Source: Agapanthus africanus (Eukaryota > Streptophyta > Magnoliopsida > Asparagales > Amaryllidaceae). Taken from it: 64,000 bases of DNA. Positions 34,796-46,900 of this stretch are shown here, in pieces. How positions within the stretch are numbered: position 1 is the first letter of the stretch; each line of letters opens with the position of its first letter. The stretch is from the NCBI GenBank assembly GCA_030015575.1, contig JASDDO010000004.1:319494654-319558653 (forward strand), in the 5' to 3' direction. Made by a program: the position numbers and the translations under genes. The notes beneath the pieces were generated by a model. The model was not told the DNA's origin, ran no database searches, and saw only the letters and a list, made by a program, of their open reading frames with translations.

Positions 34796-36680
34796 TAAGG
34801 CCATGTACTGGCGTATCGAAGACCTATCATCTCGATCAGCCACTCAAACTGAGTCTGGGGTAGGGCCTTTGTGAGTGGATCTGCAGTGTTGTTCTCCGTA
34901 TTTACTCTCATCACCTCGATCTCCCGGCGATCTACGATCTCCCTAATCAGGTGGTACCACCTCAAAATGTGCCAGGATTTCTGATGGGACCTGGGTTCCT
35001 TCGCTAAAGCTATAGCTCCGTTGTTGTCGCAATACAGCGGTTTTGGATCAACAATGGTAGGAACCACCTGAAGCTCCGTGAGAAACTTCTTCATCCAGAC
35101 AGCTTCCTTTGCGGCATCGCAAGCAGCTATGTACTGCGCTTCCATAGTTGAGTCTGCAACGGTCTCCTGCTTGGAACTCTTCCAGCAAACCGTCCCTCCA
35201 TTGTGGGTAAAGACATAACCCGACATGGACTTGGAGTCATCCTTGTCACTCTGGAAGCTGGAGTCAGCAAAGGCCTCAAGCTGGAGGTCTTTTCCGCCAT
35301 ACACCAAGAACATCTCCTTAGTCCTTCTCAGGTACTTGAGAATGTTCTTTACCGCTATCCAGTGTTTCTCCCCTGTGTCCGACTGATACCGGCTTACAAC
35401 GCTCAATGCGTATGCTACATCTGGTCTGGTACACAACATCGCATACATTATAGAGCCTACCGCAGAAGCGTAGGGTATAATAGATATGCGATCCCTTTTC
35501 AAATCAGTCTTGGGAGACATCTCTTTGGAGAGGGTGATCCCGTGACAAGCCGGTAAATTACCGCGCTTGGAATCTTCCATACTGAACCTTTTCAGTATGG
35601 TGTCGACGTACCTTGACTGTGAAAGTCCCAACATCCTCTTAGATCTATCACGATAGATCTGGATCCCCAGAATGTAGTTGGCATCGCCCAGGTCCTTCAT
35701 GGAGAACCTCTATGACAAGAATCCTTTGACTGACTGTAGCATAGGAATATCATTTCCTATTAGGAGAATGTATCCACGTACAAGACGAGGAATACTACAG
35801 TTCTCCCTACAATCTTACTGTATATACATGGTTCATCTGGGTTTTTGATAAAGTCGAATTCTTTGACAGTATCATCAAAGCAGATATTCCAACTCCGCGA
35901 TGCCTGCTTAAGTCCATAAATGGACTTGAGCAACTTGCACACTCTACCGCTGCTCCCACTCTGATTGAATCCCTCCGGCTGATCCATATAGATGCACTCT
36001 TCCAAATTACCATTCAGGAAAGCCGTCTTTACGTCCATCTGCCAGATTTCATAATCGTGGAAGGCAGCAATGGCAAGAAGGATCCGAATGGATTTCAGCA
36101 TAGCCACTGGAGAAAAGGTCTCGTCATAGTCCAAACCAGGTCTTTGACGAAAACCCTTTGCTACAAGTCTAGCTTTATAGGTCTCAACCTGCCCATCTAC
36201 ACCAATCTTCTTTCTGAAGATGCATTTGCAGCCTACAGGTTTTACCCCTTCTGGAGCAAAGTCCAAAGAACAAACTTTGTTGGTGTACATAGACTCCATC
36301 TCGGCCCGCATTGCATCCAGCCATTTTACCGAGTCGCCGCTCTGGATGGCTTGCTGGAAGTTAGTAGGCTCACCATAATCCATGGTGCAATCCTCTCTAT
36401 CCCCGTCAATAAGAAAACCATAGTATCTCTCGGGCGGATGAGACTGCCTACTACTCCTGCGGAGTGGCGCTGGGATGTCCTGTTCTTTCGAACCCTCTGG
36501 TTCTACCAAGCTTTCGGTAATAGCTCGTGGTTCTGGAATTTCTTCCAGTTCTATTGCGCTCCCACTTATCTGATTTTCTAAAAATTCAGTTTCCAAGAAG
36601 CGGGCATGGCGAGAAACAAAAACCTTTTGTTCCTCTGCGTAATAGAAAAGATACCCCTTGGAGTTCTTTGGGTATCCCAC
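34795..36680 (-). pseudogene. J pol relic: RT and RNase H
   Basis: On the minus strand, from the right: the integrase tail (FVGYPKNSKGYLFYY-type, at the start), a linker with PPERYYGFL, the RT domain with ARLVAKGFRQRPG, WQMDVKTAFLNG and LLKSIYGLKQASRSW (about 36170-35880), the LVLYVD block (about 35775), GLSQSRYVDTILKRF (about 35640-35590), PYASAVGSIMYAM, and the RNase H domain with WKSSKQETVADSTMEAQY (about 35180-35130), LYCDNNGAIALAKEP and the C-terminal ADPLTKALPQTQF (about 34885-34850). This is the normal copia arrangement for copying RNA to DNA in the virus-like particle. It is broken but is the best preserved copia pol in the window. Confidence 0.92.
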
Positions 36681-36686
36681 AAACTT

Positions 36687-37897
36687 TCACTGTACCGAAC
36701 GTGCCTCGAGCTTGTCCGCATGCTGCTTTTTTACAAAAGCTGGACACCCCCATGTCTTAAAGTGTTTAAGACTGGGTTTCTTCCCACTCCACATCTGATA
36801 TGGTGTGGTAGGCACTGACTTAGTAGGAACTTGGTTCAAAAGATATGCAGCTGTTTCTAGTGCATAACTCCAGAAGGATCGCGGCAACTCAGCCTTACTC
36901 ATCATGGAACGAACCATATCCAATAGGGTTCGATTCCTCCTCTCCGATACACCGTTGTGTTGTGGTGTGTATGGAGGAGTAAGCTGAGAGAGAATTCCAT
37001 TCTCTTTTAAGAAGTCCAGAAACTCGGCACTCAAGTATTCGCCACCTCGATCAGATCTCAGTGTCTTGATACTCTTTCCTGTTTGTTTTTCAACTTCATT
37101 CTTGTATTCCTGAAATTTCTCAAAGGCCTCGGATTTGTGCTTCATCAAGAAGACATGCCCATACCTAGAGAAATCATCTGTGAAAGTAATGAAGTATAAT
37201 AACCACTTCGCGCATGTGTAGACATTGGACCACACACATCACTGTGTATGAGTCCCAAGAGCTCGCTTGCTCTCTCTCCATGTCCAGTGAACGGAGTCTT
37301 TGTCATCTTTTCCATGAGACAAGATTCACAAGTGGCATAAGACTGGTACTCGAACGAATCCAAGTATCCTTCTTTATGTAACTTTGTCAACCGTGTCTCA
37401 TTAATGTGACCCAGTCTACAATGCCATAAGAAAGCCTGATTTAATTCCGGAGATTTTCTTTTAAGTGTGTTCTGGACACTGAAGACCTGAGCTTGATTCA
37501 AAACGTATATACCGTATTTCAATGTACCTGACCCAATCAGCACTTGATTTAGGTGGATGTTTACTACATCGCTTACAAAAGTAAAATCATATCCTTCCTT
37601 AGAAAGTAAGGATACAGATATGATGTTACAAGTCGCACCTGGTATATAAAAACAGTTTCGCAAAATCAATATCTGCCCAGTTGTCAGTCCTAGATGATAT
37701 TCCCCTATGGATTCAGCATACATGCTCATTCCGTTAGCAACCCTGAGAGTCATATCACCTTTCCTGATAACCCTACGGTTTCTCAAAGCCTGTAACGAAT
37801 TACAGATATCAGATCCTGATCCGGTATCCAATACCCAGGAAGTAGGGTTAACTGACATACAGTTCTCTATCACAAACACACCCGAAGCCGAAGCCAC
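36687..37897 (-). pseudogene. J pol relic: protease and integrase
   Basis: On the minus strand: the aspartic protease motif WVLDTGSGSDIC (about 37840-37805), the protease C-terminal region with CNIISVSLLSKEGYDF, the GAG-pre-integrase zinc region (H..GHINETRLTKLH..C..C, about 37430-37320), then the integrase core with IHSDVCGP (about 37245), SDRGGEYLS (about 37050) and PYTPQHNGVSERRNRTLL (about 36975-36920), containing the D, D and E positions of the catalytic triad. Integrase inserts the new DNA copy into the host chromosome. The region is broken. Confidence 0.92.
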
Positions 37898-38569
37898 AAC
37901 ATGCTTCGAATTCTGGCTACTGGCTTTACAAGCCCTGCAATCCTTCTGCCCATGTTCATTCCCGTAACAATAGGAACATCCCTCTTTTACTACATCTGTT
38001 CCTGAAACTTCTGCCCTTCCCTTTCTTTCTACTTACCTAGTTTCCTTCAGGGTAGTAGGTAGAGACTGTTGAACTGAGTCAGCATCTGACCCGTTCTTCA
38101 ACGTGGTCTGCAGGTCCGAGAGCTCAAAAGAGCTGGTCTATGTAAGGACGTTGCCCCCTACAGATGACCCGATAGCCAACCTCGCTGGAAGCAATTCGTT
38201 CGAGGTCTCATATCTTGCGATACGAGATTGCTCTCCATATAAAACTTTGTTATGGAGGAAGATAGAAGCTGAGTCCATCTTCTCGTGCTGCCTCTGGTAT
38301 ACACCATCAACTGAGGCTAACACGAGGCACTTGGCTTTCGCACATTCTTCTTCCGATATCCTACGAATATCATTATCCGTGACAGGGGAAACTGGACCTG
38401 AGACGGCAGGGGTTGGATCAGTTAAGAGGTGTCCCAGCTTGTCCTGGGCAATGGACATCTGGACAGACCTTTGCCAGTCATAACAGTCAGATTCAGTCAT
38501 TTTATTATCTAGATGTAACCTAGGTGCGGTCACAGGGTCGCTGCAATTAAGAGAGAGAGAATAAAACAC
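37898..38569 (-). pseudogene. J gag relic
   Basis: On the minus strand a gag-like segment (about 38500-38140) includes YDWQRSVQMSIAQDKLGHLL and EEECAKAKCLVLASV, typical of the copia gag that builds the virus-like particle. A CCHC zinc knuckle of spacing C-X2-C-X4-H-X4-C lies at about 37985-37940, just before the protease. The relic is broken and shorter than an intact copia gag. Confidence 0.8.
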
Positions 38570-40590
38570 TTAGCATGATGCTCTTGCAAGTTTAGATTGG
38601 TTTTTAATTTATCTAAAGAGGATGGCTCCCACTGTCTCTCGAATCCCTCCTCAAACCATAAAGGAAGAATTAGTCGGGATCTTTCTCACCGTACAATACT
38701 TGCTTAACCGTTCAGCCAGGCCAGTGTCGGTACTTCGAGGGAGGTTTTCCAACGCTTTCGCGAAGTTCCTTAATTTAAGAACCTCTTTTCCCTGGGGGCG
38801 TAGCCCCGCTAACACCTTTCTAGACACCTACTTGGTTTATAGCATTGATCGTTAAGTGAGAAAGTTCTCGAGGAGTAGCATATACTCACAGTAGGATCGG
38901 GATCCAAATATCATCGCGTGATAAAAACGAAGGAATCCTACCAGATTCATCACACTCCAAATGGTATGCAGCACTAGCAAGTTTCAGTACTTTTGAAACT
39001 CCCGATATGGATTTTTTCCCCATGCTTTTATGACCTTGACAAAGACCAACAAATCATAAGTCGCATGTCAAGTTCTACCCGTCGTTATCCAGGTTAATTT
39101 GAACCCACCCGTATATACCCTTGACTATGGTCAACAAAGCAATACGACTGTCCCAAACAAATGCATTCTATCTATGCAACATATGAATACCCACCAGCTA
39201 CCAAACACTGTGCCTTGACTAAGGCCAACAAACACAGCTTAAATACTGTTGAATATTCATATGAAACGACGGAGGGCTACGGATGGTTTTGGCGAAACCG
39301 TGAACGTTGTGAACTTGATATAGTCGATGGAACGAGATAGCTTTTAAAAGGAGTGGTTCAAGCTCCACGTTTAAAATGCTTGCTTTTGAAAAGAACCGAG
39401 TGGTTTTCAAAGTGTTCCAACGACTTTTACTTGGTTTATTTTCTTGCATTAGTTCTTTTAATGCATCCCATCATTTAATCCTACTATTGCAGAAAACAAC
39501 CAAAATATGACGTACGCTTATGCCATTCGCATTCGCCACGGGGCCCCGTCATCACCCGTTAGGTTACTTAACTAACGACAGAGCGGGGGCTGGGCTAGCG
39601 TGGCTGTAAAACATAAGCAACGCCTAAATAGTTATCATATATAAATACATAGCAATGATAGACATTACAGATCACAGATGAACACTTTGGATATACTAGG
39701 AATCCGAGATTCGTTAGAGCCTGAAACGAAAACCGGATTACACGGTCACGATGAATAGCCAAACCCCACCCTAGACCCCTACGGGTGCGACAAACTACCC
39801 GCCAAGTACCCGAAGCGAAGCAACCTCCCTCAACACCGTGAGTAGGCCACTTGGCACTTCAAGATACCCGGTAGTTTGTGCACCCCACCTTGGGTCTATC
39901 CCAGGAGCAAAAACAGTAAAAAGAAATTATACAATGACGGCTACAACCCCGACCCGGTTGTGCGGCCAAACAAATAATATTACATCAATTTACATATTTT
40001 ACAATGAATGAAAGAAAAAGAAACTCTCATCTAACACCCATTCCCGGCTGTTCATCTGCGACAATCCACCGAGTTCATATACACAAACCATCAACATTAC
40101 ATATCACAGATATGTATAACCCCCACTAATCGACGTATAGCGATTAGCGGACGTTCAATACATATATCACATCACAGATAATATACATTAGCCAAAGAGT
40201 ACGGAATATCGATCAAAATACGGATTTTTAACCACCCGAAAAGTCAATTTGCTCTCTGGAAAATCTGGGTAGAAAAAAATGTATTAAAAATCCCAAAACA
40301 TCAAAACTAAAACACTGCACCAAACCCGAGCCAGTGCCGAGTCAGAACGGTGGCGGAACCGCGGCAACGAGCATGTCATTGCCGCGGAACCGCGGTTGTT
40401 TGATCGACTCACTGGATCGTTTTTCTGCAGTGTTTTCATAAAACCCTGAGACGATTTTTGAAGTATGATTTTTTAATTTTAGAGCAGAAAAAAAATCAAC
40501 AGAAAATTGTGGTTTTGCGGATGTGTTTTGCGACCTTTTTCCGATCGATGTTCTTAACACTTTGCTAACTTACTAGTTTATGTTTAGCCT
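38570..40590 (-). other. J leader, no gene
   Basis: About 2 kb between the primer site and gag on the minus strand. The part at 39690-40590 matches H's leader (14328-15330) and the part at about 38880-39540 matches the A leader at 5460-6250. It holds a GGGGC/GCCCC mini-hairpin at about 38796-38809 and one copy of the 130-bp module (39765-39895). No conserved protein is seen. Confidence 0.7.
40359..40387 (-). other. 9-bp hairpin in J leader
   Basis: CCGCGGCAA (40359-40367) and TTGCCGCGG (40379-40387) are exact reverse complements, about 217-245 nt past the LTR end in the element's direction. Confidence 0.93.
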
Positions 40591-40604
40591 GGCTCCGATA
40601 CCAC
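40591..40604 (-). other. J primer binding site
   Basis: On the minus strand GTGGTATCGGAGCC follows the LTR end; TGGTATCGGAGCC is a one-base variant of the usual initiator Met tRNA complement. Confidence 0.88.
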
Positions 40605-42723
40605 TGTAAGTCCACGTTGCTCATCCCGGTTCTTACGGGAGGGGGGGCGGAAACGGCGAAAAACAATAATTTTGGCGCGAGGCAACATGGACTAAAAGTC
40701 GGATCTTTGCTAAACTAGAAACTAGTAAACTATAAGAGGCTATAACTACTTTGCTGTAGAAAGTATACCTCACGAAACCGGTCCTTCGGGTCTTCATTCC
40801 GCTGTCCCGCTCGTCCATCCAAGCTCCAAGTGTCAATCCGGACCTTGGCCACCTCCGCGGCCTTCTTGAGTCGAAGACGATCCACCCGAGAGATGTACAC
40901 TAAGCTCCGCCTCAAGCCGAGGCAACTAGGGCAAAGTGATTGCTAATCAAGAAGCCCTAGAATGTATAGAGGAGATGTATGGATGTATTTGTCTTTGTGG
41001 GATCTTTTTCTCTCAACACATGAGATCAAAAGATGAGATCAAGAGGAGGAAGAAGAAGGAGAAAAGTTAGCAACCATGGAGCTTCTCATTTCAAGAGAGA
41101 GAATGAGAATGAACAAATGAAAGGCTTAACCAAGAGAGAACCCAACCATGGTTGCAATAATACACATTTTCATCATTACTAATCCTATCATCAAAAAGTT
41201 GATGGCTACAAATGACATGACCATTATCATAACAAAAAGAAAAAGAAAACCAAAGAATACTTTAGATCTTTCAAGAAGATCCTAGTCAACTTTGGTCAAA
41301 CGGTCAACAAAGTCAAGATGGTGAAATGGTCAATGTAATTAGCCATAACATAATTATCAATGAAAGGATTAGTAAATAATGTCCCTGGCTCATAATGGTT
41401 TTGACCGAACCAACAGTCAAAACCCTAATGAGGTACCTCCTTCTTCTCCACTCCGCAAATCTGTGCATACACACCCGCATCCGCATTCCGTAGAATACGA
41501 ATGCATAGAAGACAAAACAAATCCATCTGTGCAATACTAAGATCTGGCTTAAACCAAAGCCCACTAGTATTGCCTGCCCGAACAGCATACGCACACAAGT
41601 GTACGCAAGTGATTGCAGCCCTGCCGTAAAACCATACGGCCTCTACACGTTACGCTCAGTGCAGGGAAACTCTCTGTGTGGGACTCTAAAGACTCGACAC
41701 TACGCTGGCAGTGGGTTTAACCACAGACTGCAAGCGACACTAGCTGTACGTAACGGTCCCCAGGTAGATGTCGATAAGAAGGCCGATGTGGTAAACCCAT
41801 CCGAACTCCTACTAAGCTTGTATGTGACAATCTCTGTACAGTCCGGTCTGTTCGTCAGATACATCGCTTGGCGGGCCTAGGGGGGCGGTAAACATCAGTT
41901 CCCTAATAGCGGTACAAGTCGTGTCGGAGTGAAGCCCAGAACACCCTGAGATAACACTGGAAACCTACCAGTATATCTCGCTTGCCCTGGCCAGGGACTA
42001 CTTGTGTAATGGCTCTCCTAGACACAGCGCGATGTCAACCCCCAATACCGGGAGAGATGAATCCTGTCTAACCGTCACTGCCTCCAAGTGCTTCAGGACT
42101 GCGCCCAACTACTACCTATTTGCACGACTCCTTTGAGCCGTGGTAGGGTAGTAATCTAAGTACAGTAGGAACACACTCGAGGCGAAGTGACAGTGTCAAG
42201 TCGGCGGACTAAGCTGTACTCATGTCACCTGGGAACTGATAACTGACGATAGGTATAATACGAACCAACAGTTCCCGACGAGTCCTGTGCAGTGTACTCG
42301 TAACCTAACGAGCACCCGCATACTATTTCAAGTACGACGTACTGACGGCTGTGGGACAGACTGCCTCCCCCGCTGGGATGAGAAGCGCATACGCTAGTCT
42401 ACTCCGGAGTATCGATGCCCTGTCTCGATAGTCCAACGACTAGGGACCTGTATAAGGATGTGCTTATGGATTACCCAGCCCCCACGAGTGTGAGCGCCAT
42501 CACAACGCTGGTAATCAAGCAAAGATCCTAAGGGCTCTACTAATATGTATATAAGCGATATGCTAAAAGAAACACATGCACATATTGAAGTAGAGACAAA
42601 CCAAGTAGCATACTACCATTTCGAGCAAGATTGTCTATACAACTATGAATATCCCAAGCTTCCATCAAGTAATATACAAGCCAGTATGATACAGTAATAG
42701 CCTCTAGGGCATATACACTAACA
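40605..42723 (-). repeat. J 5' LTR (2119 bp)
   Basis: On the minus strand it starts TGTTAGTGTATATGCCCTAG at 42723 and ends GTGGACTTACA at 40605. It is related to the H LTR over most of its length. Confidence 0.93.
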
Positions 42724-45180
42724 ACATCGTATAAAGGTGCATAAGTAACTATAGCAGGTAAATCATGCAAGGAATTATATCATGATACAGCAATTCTACT
42801 ATGTAGTGACATGGCAATTATCGATGATGAAGTGTGTGAGCTGACAAATCTGTGTAAGTGTAACATAAACATCATCGATAATGGTATAAGTGTACTAGCA
42901 CAGGTATATGCGATGCAATAAGAATAACATGAATGCAGCATAAGGTAAATCATTAGCTAAAAACTATAAGGTATGCGTAGCTAACATGATTGAGTCGGTG
43001 AATCTATCAATCAACATCTAGCCTCAAAACATCACGTACGGTATAACCCATCGTACGGCATCCTCTTGTCAAGGGTATGGATCAATCACCAAGTCAAACT
43101 CATCACGTACGGAATATTATCGTACGGCGGCACTAAACCATTAGGGATCCTATTAACCTTTACAACAATGAGGGTACGGACCAACGTCTTGCATGGCATA
43201 TCACTCAATATTTACAACATTATATATATCTATGTACCTATGTCCCAGGTCACATCTATAACAAGATCGTATCAGGGGACCGGCAAAGGTATCAATCCTC
43301 TCGATCGACTCGCATCCGTATACCAACTTATCATCAAGTCATCGTCTCACATCGTATTTTCTTTTCATCACATTAAGTCAATTTTATATATACAATCTAC
43401 CTTATTAATTTAGTTTAATGTTACTCTAAAACTAGTACTTTTTCTAATGCGACTACACATCTATACGTCGTGATTTATGTTTACTTTTCATATCCTTAGC
43501 TTTCATTTCCTATCTCAAAATATATATTCCATCACTAATATCATCTCTAACTATTCTTTATACCATAACCCTAGTTTTCAAATCTTGGTTCCTATTACCA
43601 TATCCTATAGATCAGTTTCCATCAAATTGTGGGGGTGCTATAAGCCATCCACCCGACTTCCCCCATAGATATAGATCTACTCACCTCGGTCCACGCTTGC
43701 TGGAGTCGATGACGCCATGCTCATCCTCGTTGTCTCGAAGTCCACGTGGGGTACCTATAAGCAATACACAATCGGAAATGCGTTTTAAAATCAAGTAGGA
43801 AAACCAAAACGACACACGTTTCGCTCTTAGGTTAAAACCTATAGCCTCGCATGCACAACACGAGCAATAACCCTAGTCGTTGATGTTCAAACGCCACACG
43901 ACGAAATACAATATCAAATACCAAATCCTAATGCATTAAAAGCCGAAAAAAGAAATCAGAAACTTTGAAAACTTGCTCCAGATTTTACCCTAGGTGAAAT
44001 TAGCCAAATTTGCATATGTGGAGGGTCTAATTTACAGGCAACAAAGCCATGGACCAAACACGATGCCAAACCTCCCTGCTCTGGCCGCAAATTGCGGCCA
44101 AAATGGATTAATCTACGGCCTAGGTTTGGAGTTAGAGCCCCGGGTCTTGGGGTTAGCATCTAGGTCACCTTCATGTATCACTGTGTTTGCTAAATAATTC
44201 CTAGGGTCCCTGGGTGATAGCAGATATCAAAATAACCTCACAATTCTCATAATTTTCCGATATCGGGGTTTCTAAGTTTGTGAATTGGGGGATTAGCCTC
44301 TGGTTTTTGTCTTAAAACAAACACCACAGGGGTTTAAGGTCACTACTAAACTCAATAACACTTTTTGATTCAATTCAAACCCTAAGCTTAACTTGAAAAT
44401 TTTCTAAGTTCACTAAACTTCACTAGAACACTTTCAAACAAGTAAGGATGCTAAATTGAATGTAATACTACAGAAATGGTGAAGGAATTAGCTCATTTGG
44501 CAACTCAAGAATTTTTTGAATTGTCCCAAATCTCCAAAATCCAAACTTTCTTGGTTCAAAATACTTGTGGTGAGCTTGTGCACATTTTTAATGAAGGTGG
44601 GGTGAACTTTGGATGTGTTTTTTGGTGATGTTTTGAGGTGTTTGAGGTGGTGGGAGATGGAGGGCTGCCAAGGTTGAGGTGAGGGGAGAGGAAAGATGAA
44701 GATAATGAATGAAGACAAAGGAGTCATGCCCAAGGTTTGACCCCTCACCCTCTCTCTCGCTCTCTCTCTCTCTTGCCCATACCCAATTCTTTAATATTTT
44801 CCTTGTTTTTTTCTCTTCTTTTCTTTTCTCATCTCTTTTAAAACCAAGTCATCCATGAAAATAAAGAAAAGACCATGGTAGGAAAATGTAACAAAGTGAA
44901 ATGTGATATGGTGCATGTCATATGCACAAAACAAGCTTAATACATGATTAGCGATATTTAATCGCGATTAGTATTAACTTGGAATATATTTAATAATATA
45001 ACAATCTATAAATGCTCAAATCTTATAAAACACTCTTTTTTAAGTAATTCCTATAATTTTCCAAATATTTCCCAATTTATCGGTATTTAATTATACCGCA
45101 TCATTAAAATATTCATAATATTCATTATTTAATTATATAAATTCCTAAAAATAATATTTTATTTTTTCTGAAATGTTACA
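42724..45180 (-). repeat. D 3' LTR, part present (2457 bp)
   Basis: Collinear with 50774-53206. On the minus strand it starts TGTAACATTTCAGAAAAAAT at 45180. It holds a perfect 9-bp palindrome, TGGCCGCAA/TTGCGGCCA (44082-44100), a TC-rich run at 44748-44774, and repeated CGTACGG words near 43034-43125. No gene is seen. Confidence 0.9.
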
Positions 45181-45192
45181 ATCTTCCCCCCT
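45181..45192 (-). other. D polypurine tract
   Basis: AAGGGGGGAAGAT-type purine run on the minus strand, directly before the 3' LTR. Confidence 0.85.
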
Positions 45193-45839
45193 TAAATAAA
45201 TTCGGTTTCCGAATTTTAATTTAAACCCCCAAAATCTAAAACATTTCAATATTCAACTCAAATCAACGGGGCTCCGAAATCATGGAAGATGCAGAAATAA
45301 CACAGCGCATCGCGTGCGCCTGAAAACAAGTACGAAACTCAAAATCCAACTTCGTCAAGCAACATGAAAAAAATCAGATTTTCACACATATCATCAGAGT
45401 TAGAATGGAGATACAGATCTCGAAATCCACTACTGAAATCCAATATACACTAGTCAAATACTATAACATGTATATATTACGCATCCTTGAAAAATCTCCG
45501 AAAAAACTAACCAAAACACATGCAAAATATTTTTTGAATAGCCGCGTGATGCGTAACTCACGGCATAAGTGACGGACGCTCATATGTAAAGTAATAAATA
45601 TACATTCATATACGTTTTGCAAAAATATACGTTCCACCCTTTTAAAATATCCCAAAAAGGTTTTCCTTTGTAAACATTTGTGTAACTCGTGGACATGTAA
45701 GAAATAGAGAGACAGTAGCTCCTTTTCGAAAACCTCTTGGTAAGCTTTTAATGCATGTAATGTACTCAGGTACTGTCCTCAGATCACTCATGTTCGGCTA
45801 CTACATAATATAGTGCTTATCATAAAAACAATGCGCTCA

Positions 45840-46900
45840 AAAGCAAAATCAGCCTCGAAAGGTGTATCCAACAAGCACGTGCATCTGGTGCGCACGGAAA
45901 TAAAATCCAAATACAAGTGCTACGAATGTGGAAAAAACCAAAACTAAGTGCAACGGGTGTGCACGAAAGCATCTGTCCAATGCAACGGGTGTGCACGACA
46001 ATAATATCAAGTGCATCTATTGTGTACGAAAACCTCAATCCAGTACAACTATCATGCACGAATGAAAATCCCAATCGAGTGCATCCGGTGTGCACAAAAT
46101 CACATCTCATACCATGCGCCCAACATGTGATAAAATCCAAATCAAGTGCATCCGTCATACACGAATAAAATCTAAATCAAGTGAATTCAATGTACACAAA
46201 ATCCAATACCAAGTGCTTAATATGCGCAAAAATCCAACCCAAGCGCGTCAGTCCGTGAAAAGTATCTAGTGCAGTAATATGCACGAAAAAGAACGTCAAG
46301 TGCCAATGCGCACGAAAACACAAATATGAAAAAATGAATGCTCAAGGCATAAATTGGGTACAACCAATGTACGTAGTCTAAATCCAGTGCAACCAATGCA
46401 CGAAATACAAAGCTGGTGCAACAATGCTAGAAATATGAATTTGGTGCAACAAATGTACAAAATACAAATCGGGTGTATCCAGTGCACGAAATATATATCC
46501 AATGTATGCAAATGCAAAAAATACAATCTGGTGCAATAAATGCACAAAAACACATCAATAACTCAAATGCGTATAAAAGCAACACCGAGTGTACCAAGGT
46601 GTATAAAAATCAAAAACATGTGTAACTGCGTGCGAAAAACACGTATCAATACTGTAAGCATATATGAGCTATACCGAGTGCAGAAATCAAATCAAGTGTG
46701 TACCACTCGCACAACATCAATCAACTGTATGAAGTCCATGAAATCATAAACACGTCCTTCCAAGGCAAAAAATCGACATGAGGTGCAATAAATATGCACA
46801 ATTCGCAATTCAGCACAACGATGTACATAATATATATCAAGTTCAATAACTATGCACAAAAATGTAAATACCCAGTAGGTGCAGCCATGGTGCATGAAAA
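45840..46900 (-). repeat. Degenerate tandem array in D, unit about 33-36 bp
   Basis: On the plus strand a unit close to AAATCCAAATCAAGTGCATC followed by CGGTGTGCACGA recurs about 25-30 times with much variation, for example near 45928, 45972, 46011, 46075, 46142 and 46442. On the minus strand the open frames show the matching protein-level pattern of CT..GFSFVH about every 12 residues, which is a by-product of the array and not evidence of a protein. Confidence 0.8.

Larger units (their letters stand above)
32832..42723 (-). mobile_element. J: minus-strand Ty1/copia (Angela-like), youngest copia here, broken
   Basis: Two LTRs (5' at 40605-42723; 3' at 32832-34780, shorter than its partner), primer site, about 2 kb of leader, then gag, protease, integrase, RT and RNase H in copia order, and a polypurine tract. 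In a 210-base stretch the LTRs differ at about four places (about 2%), so insertion was probably within the last one or two million years. The reading frames are recognisable but broken, with about half a dozen breaks. It lies in the LTR of D; the flank right of it (ACATC at 42724) has no partner on the left. Confidence 0.93.

Noticed and set aside
36057-36581. 174-residue plus-strand open frame
   Set aside because: It is antisense to the J RT relic and is a shadow of that coding sequence.
42724-45180. Solo LTR interpretation for this segment
   Set aside because: A purine tract, interior, primer site and second LTR follow in the correct order to 53206, so it is the 3' LTR of element D.
45820-46158. 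112-residue minus-strand frame with repeated CT..GFSF blocks, resembling a repeat protein
   Set aside because: The pattern is produced by the 33-36 bp tandem array; neighbouring units shift frame and the repeat is degenerate at DNA level.
45840-46900. CRISPR-like array
   Set aside because: Units are degenerate and adjoin without unique spacers, and the setting is a plant LTR element.
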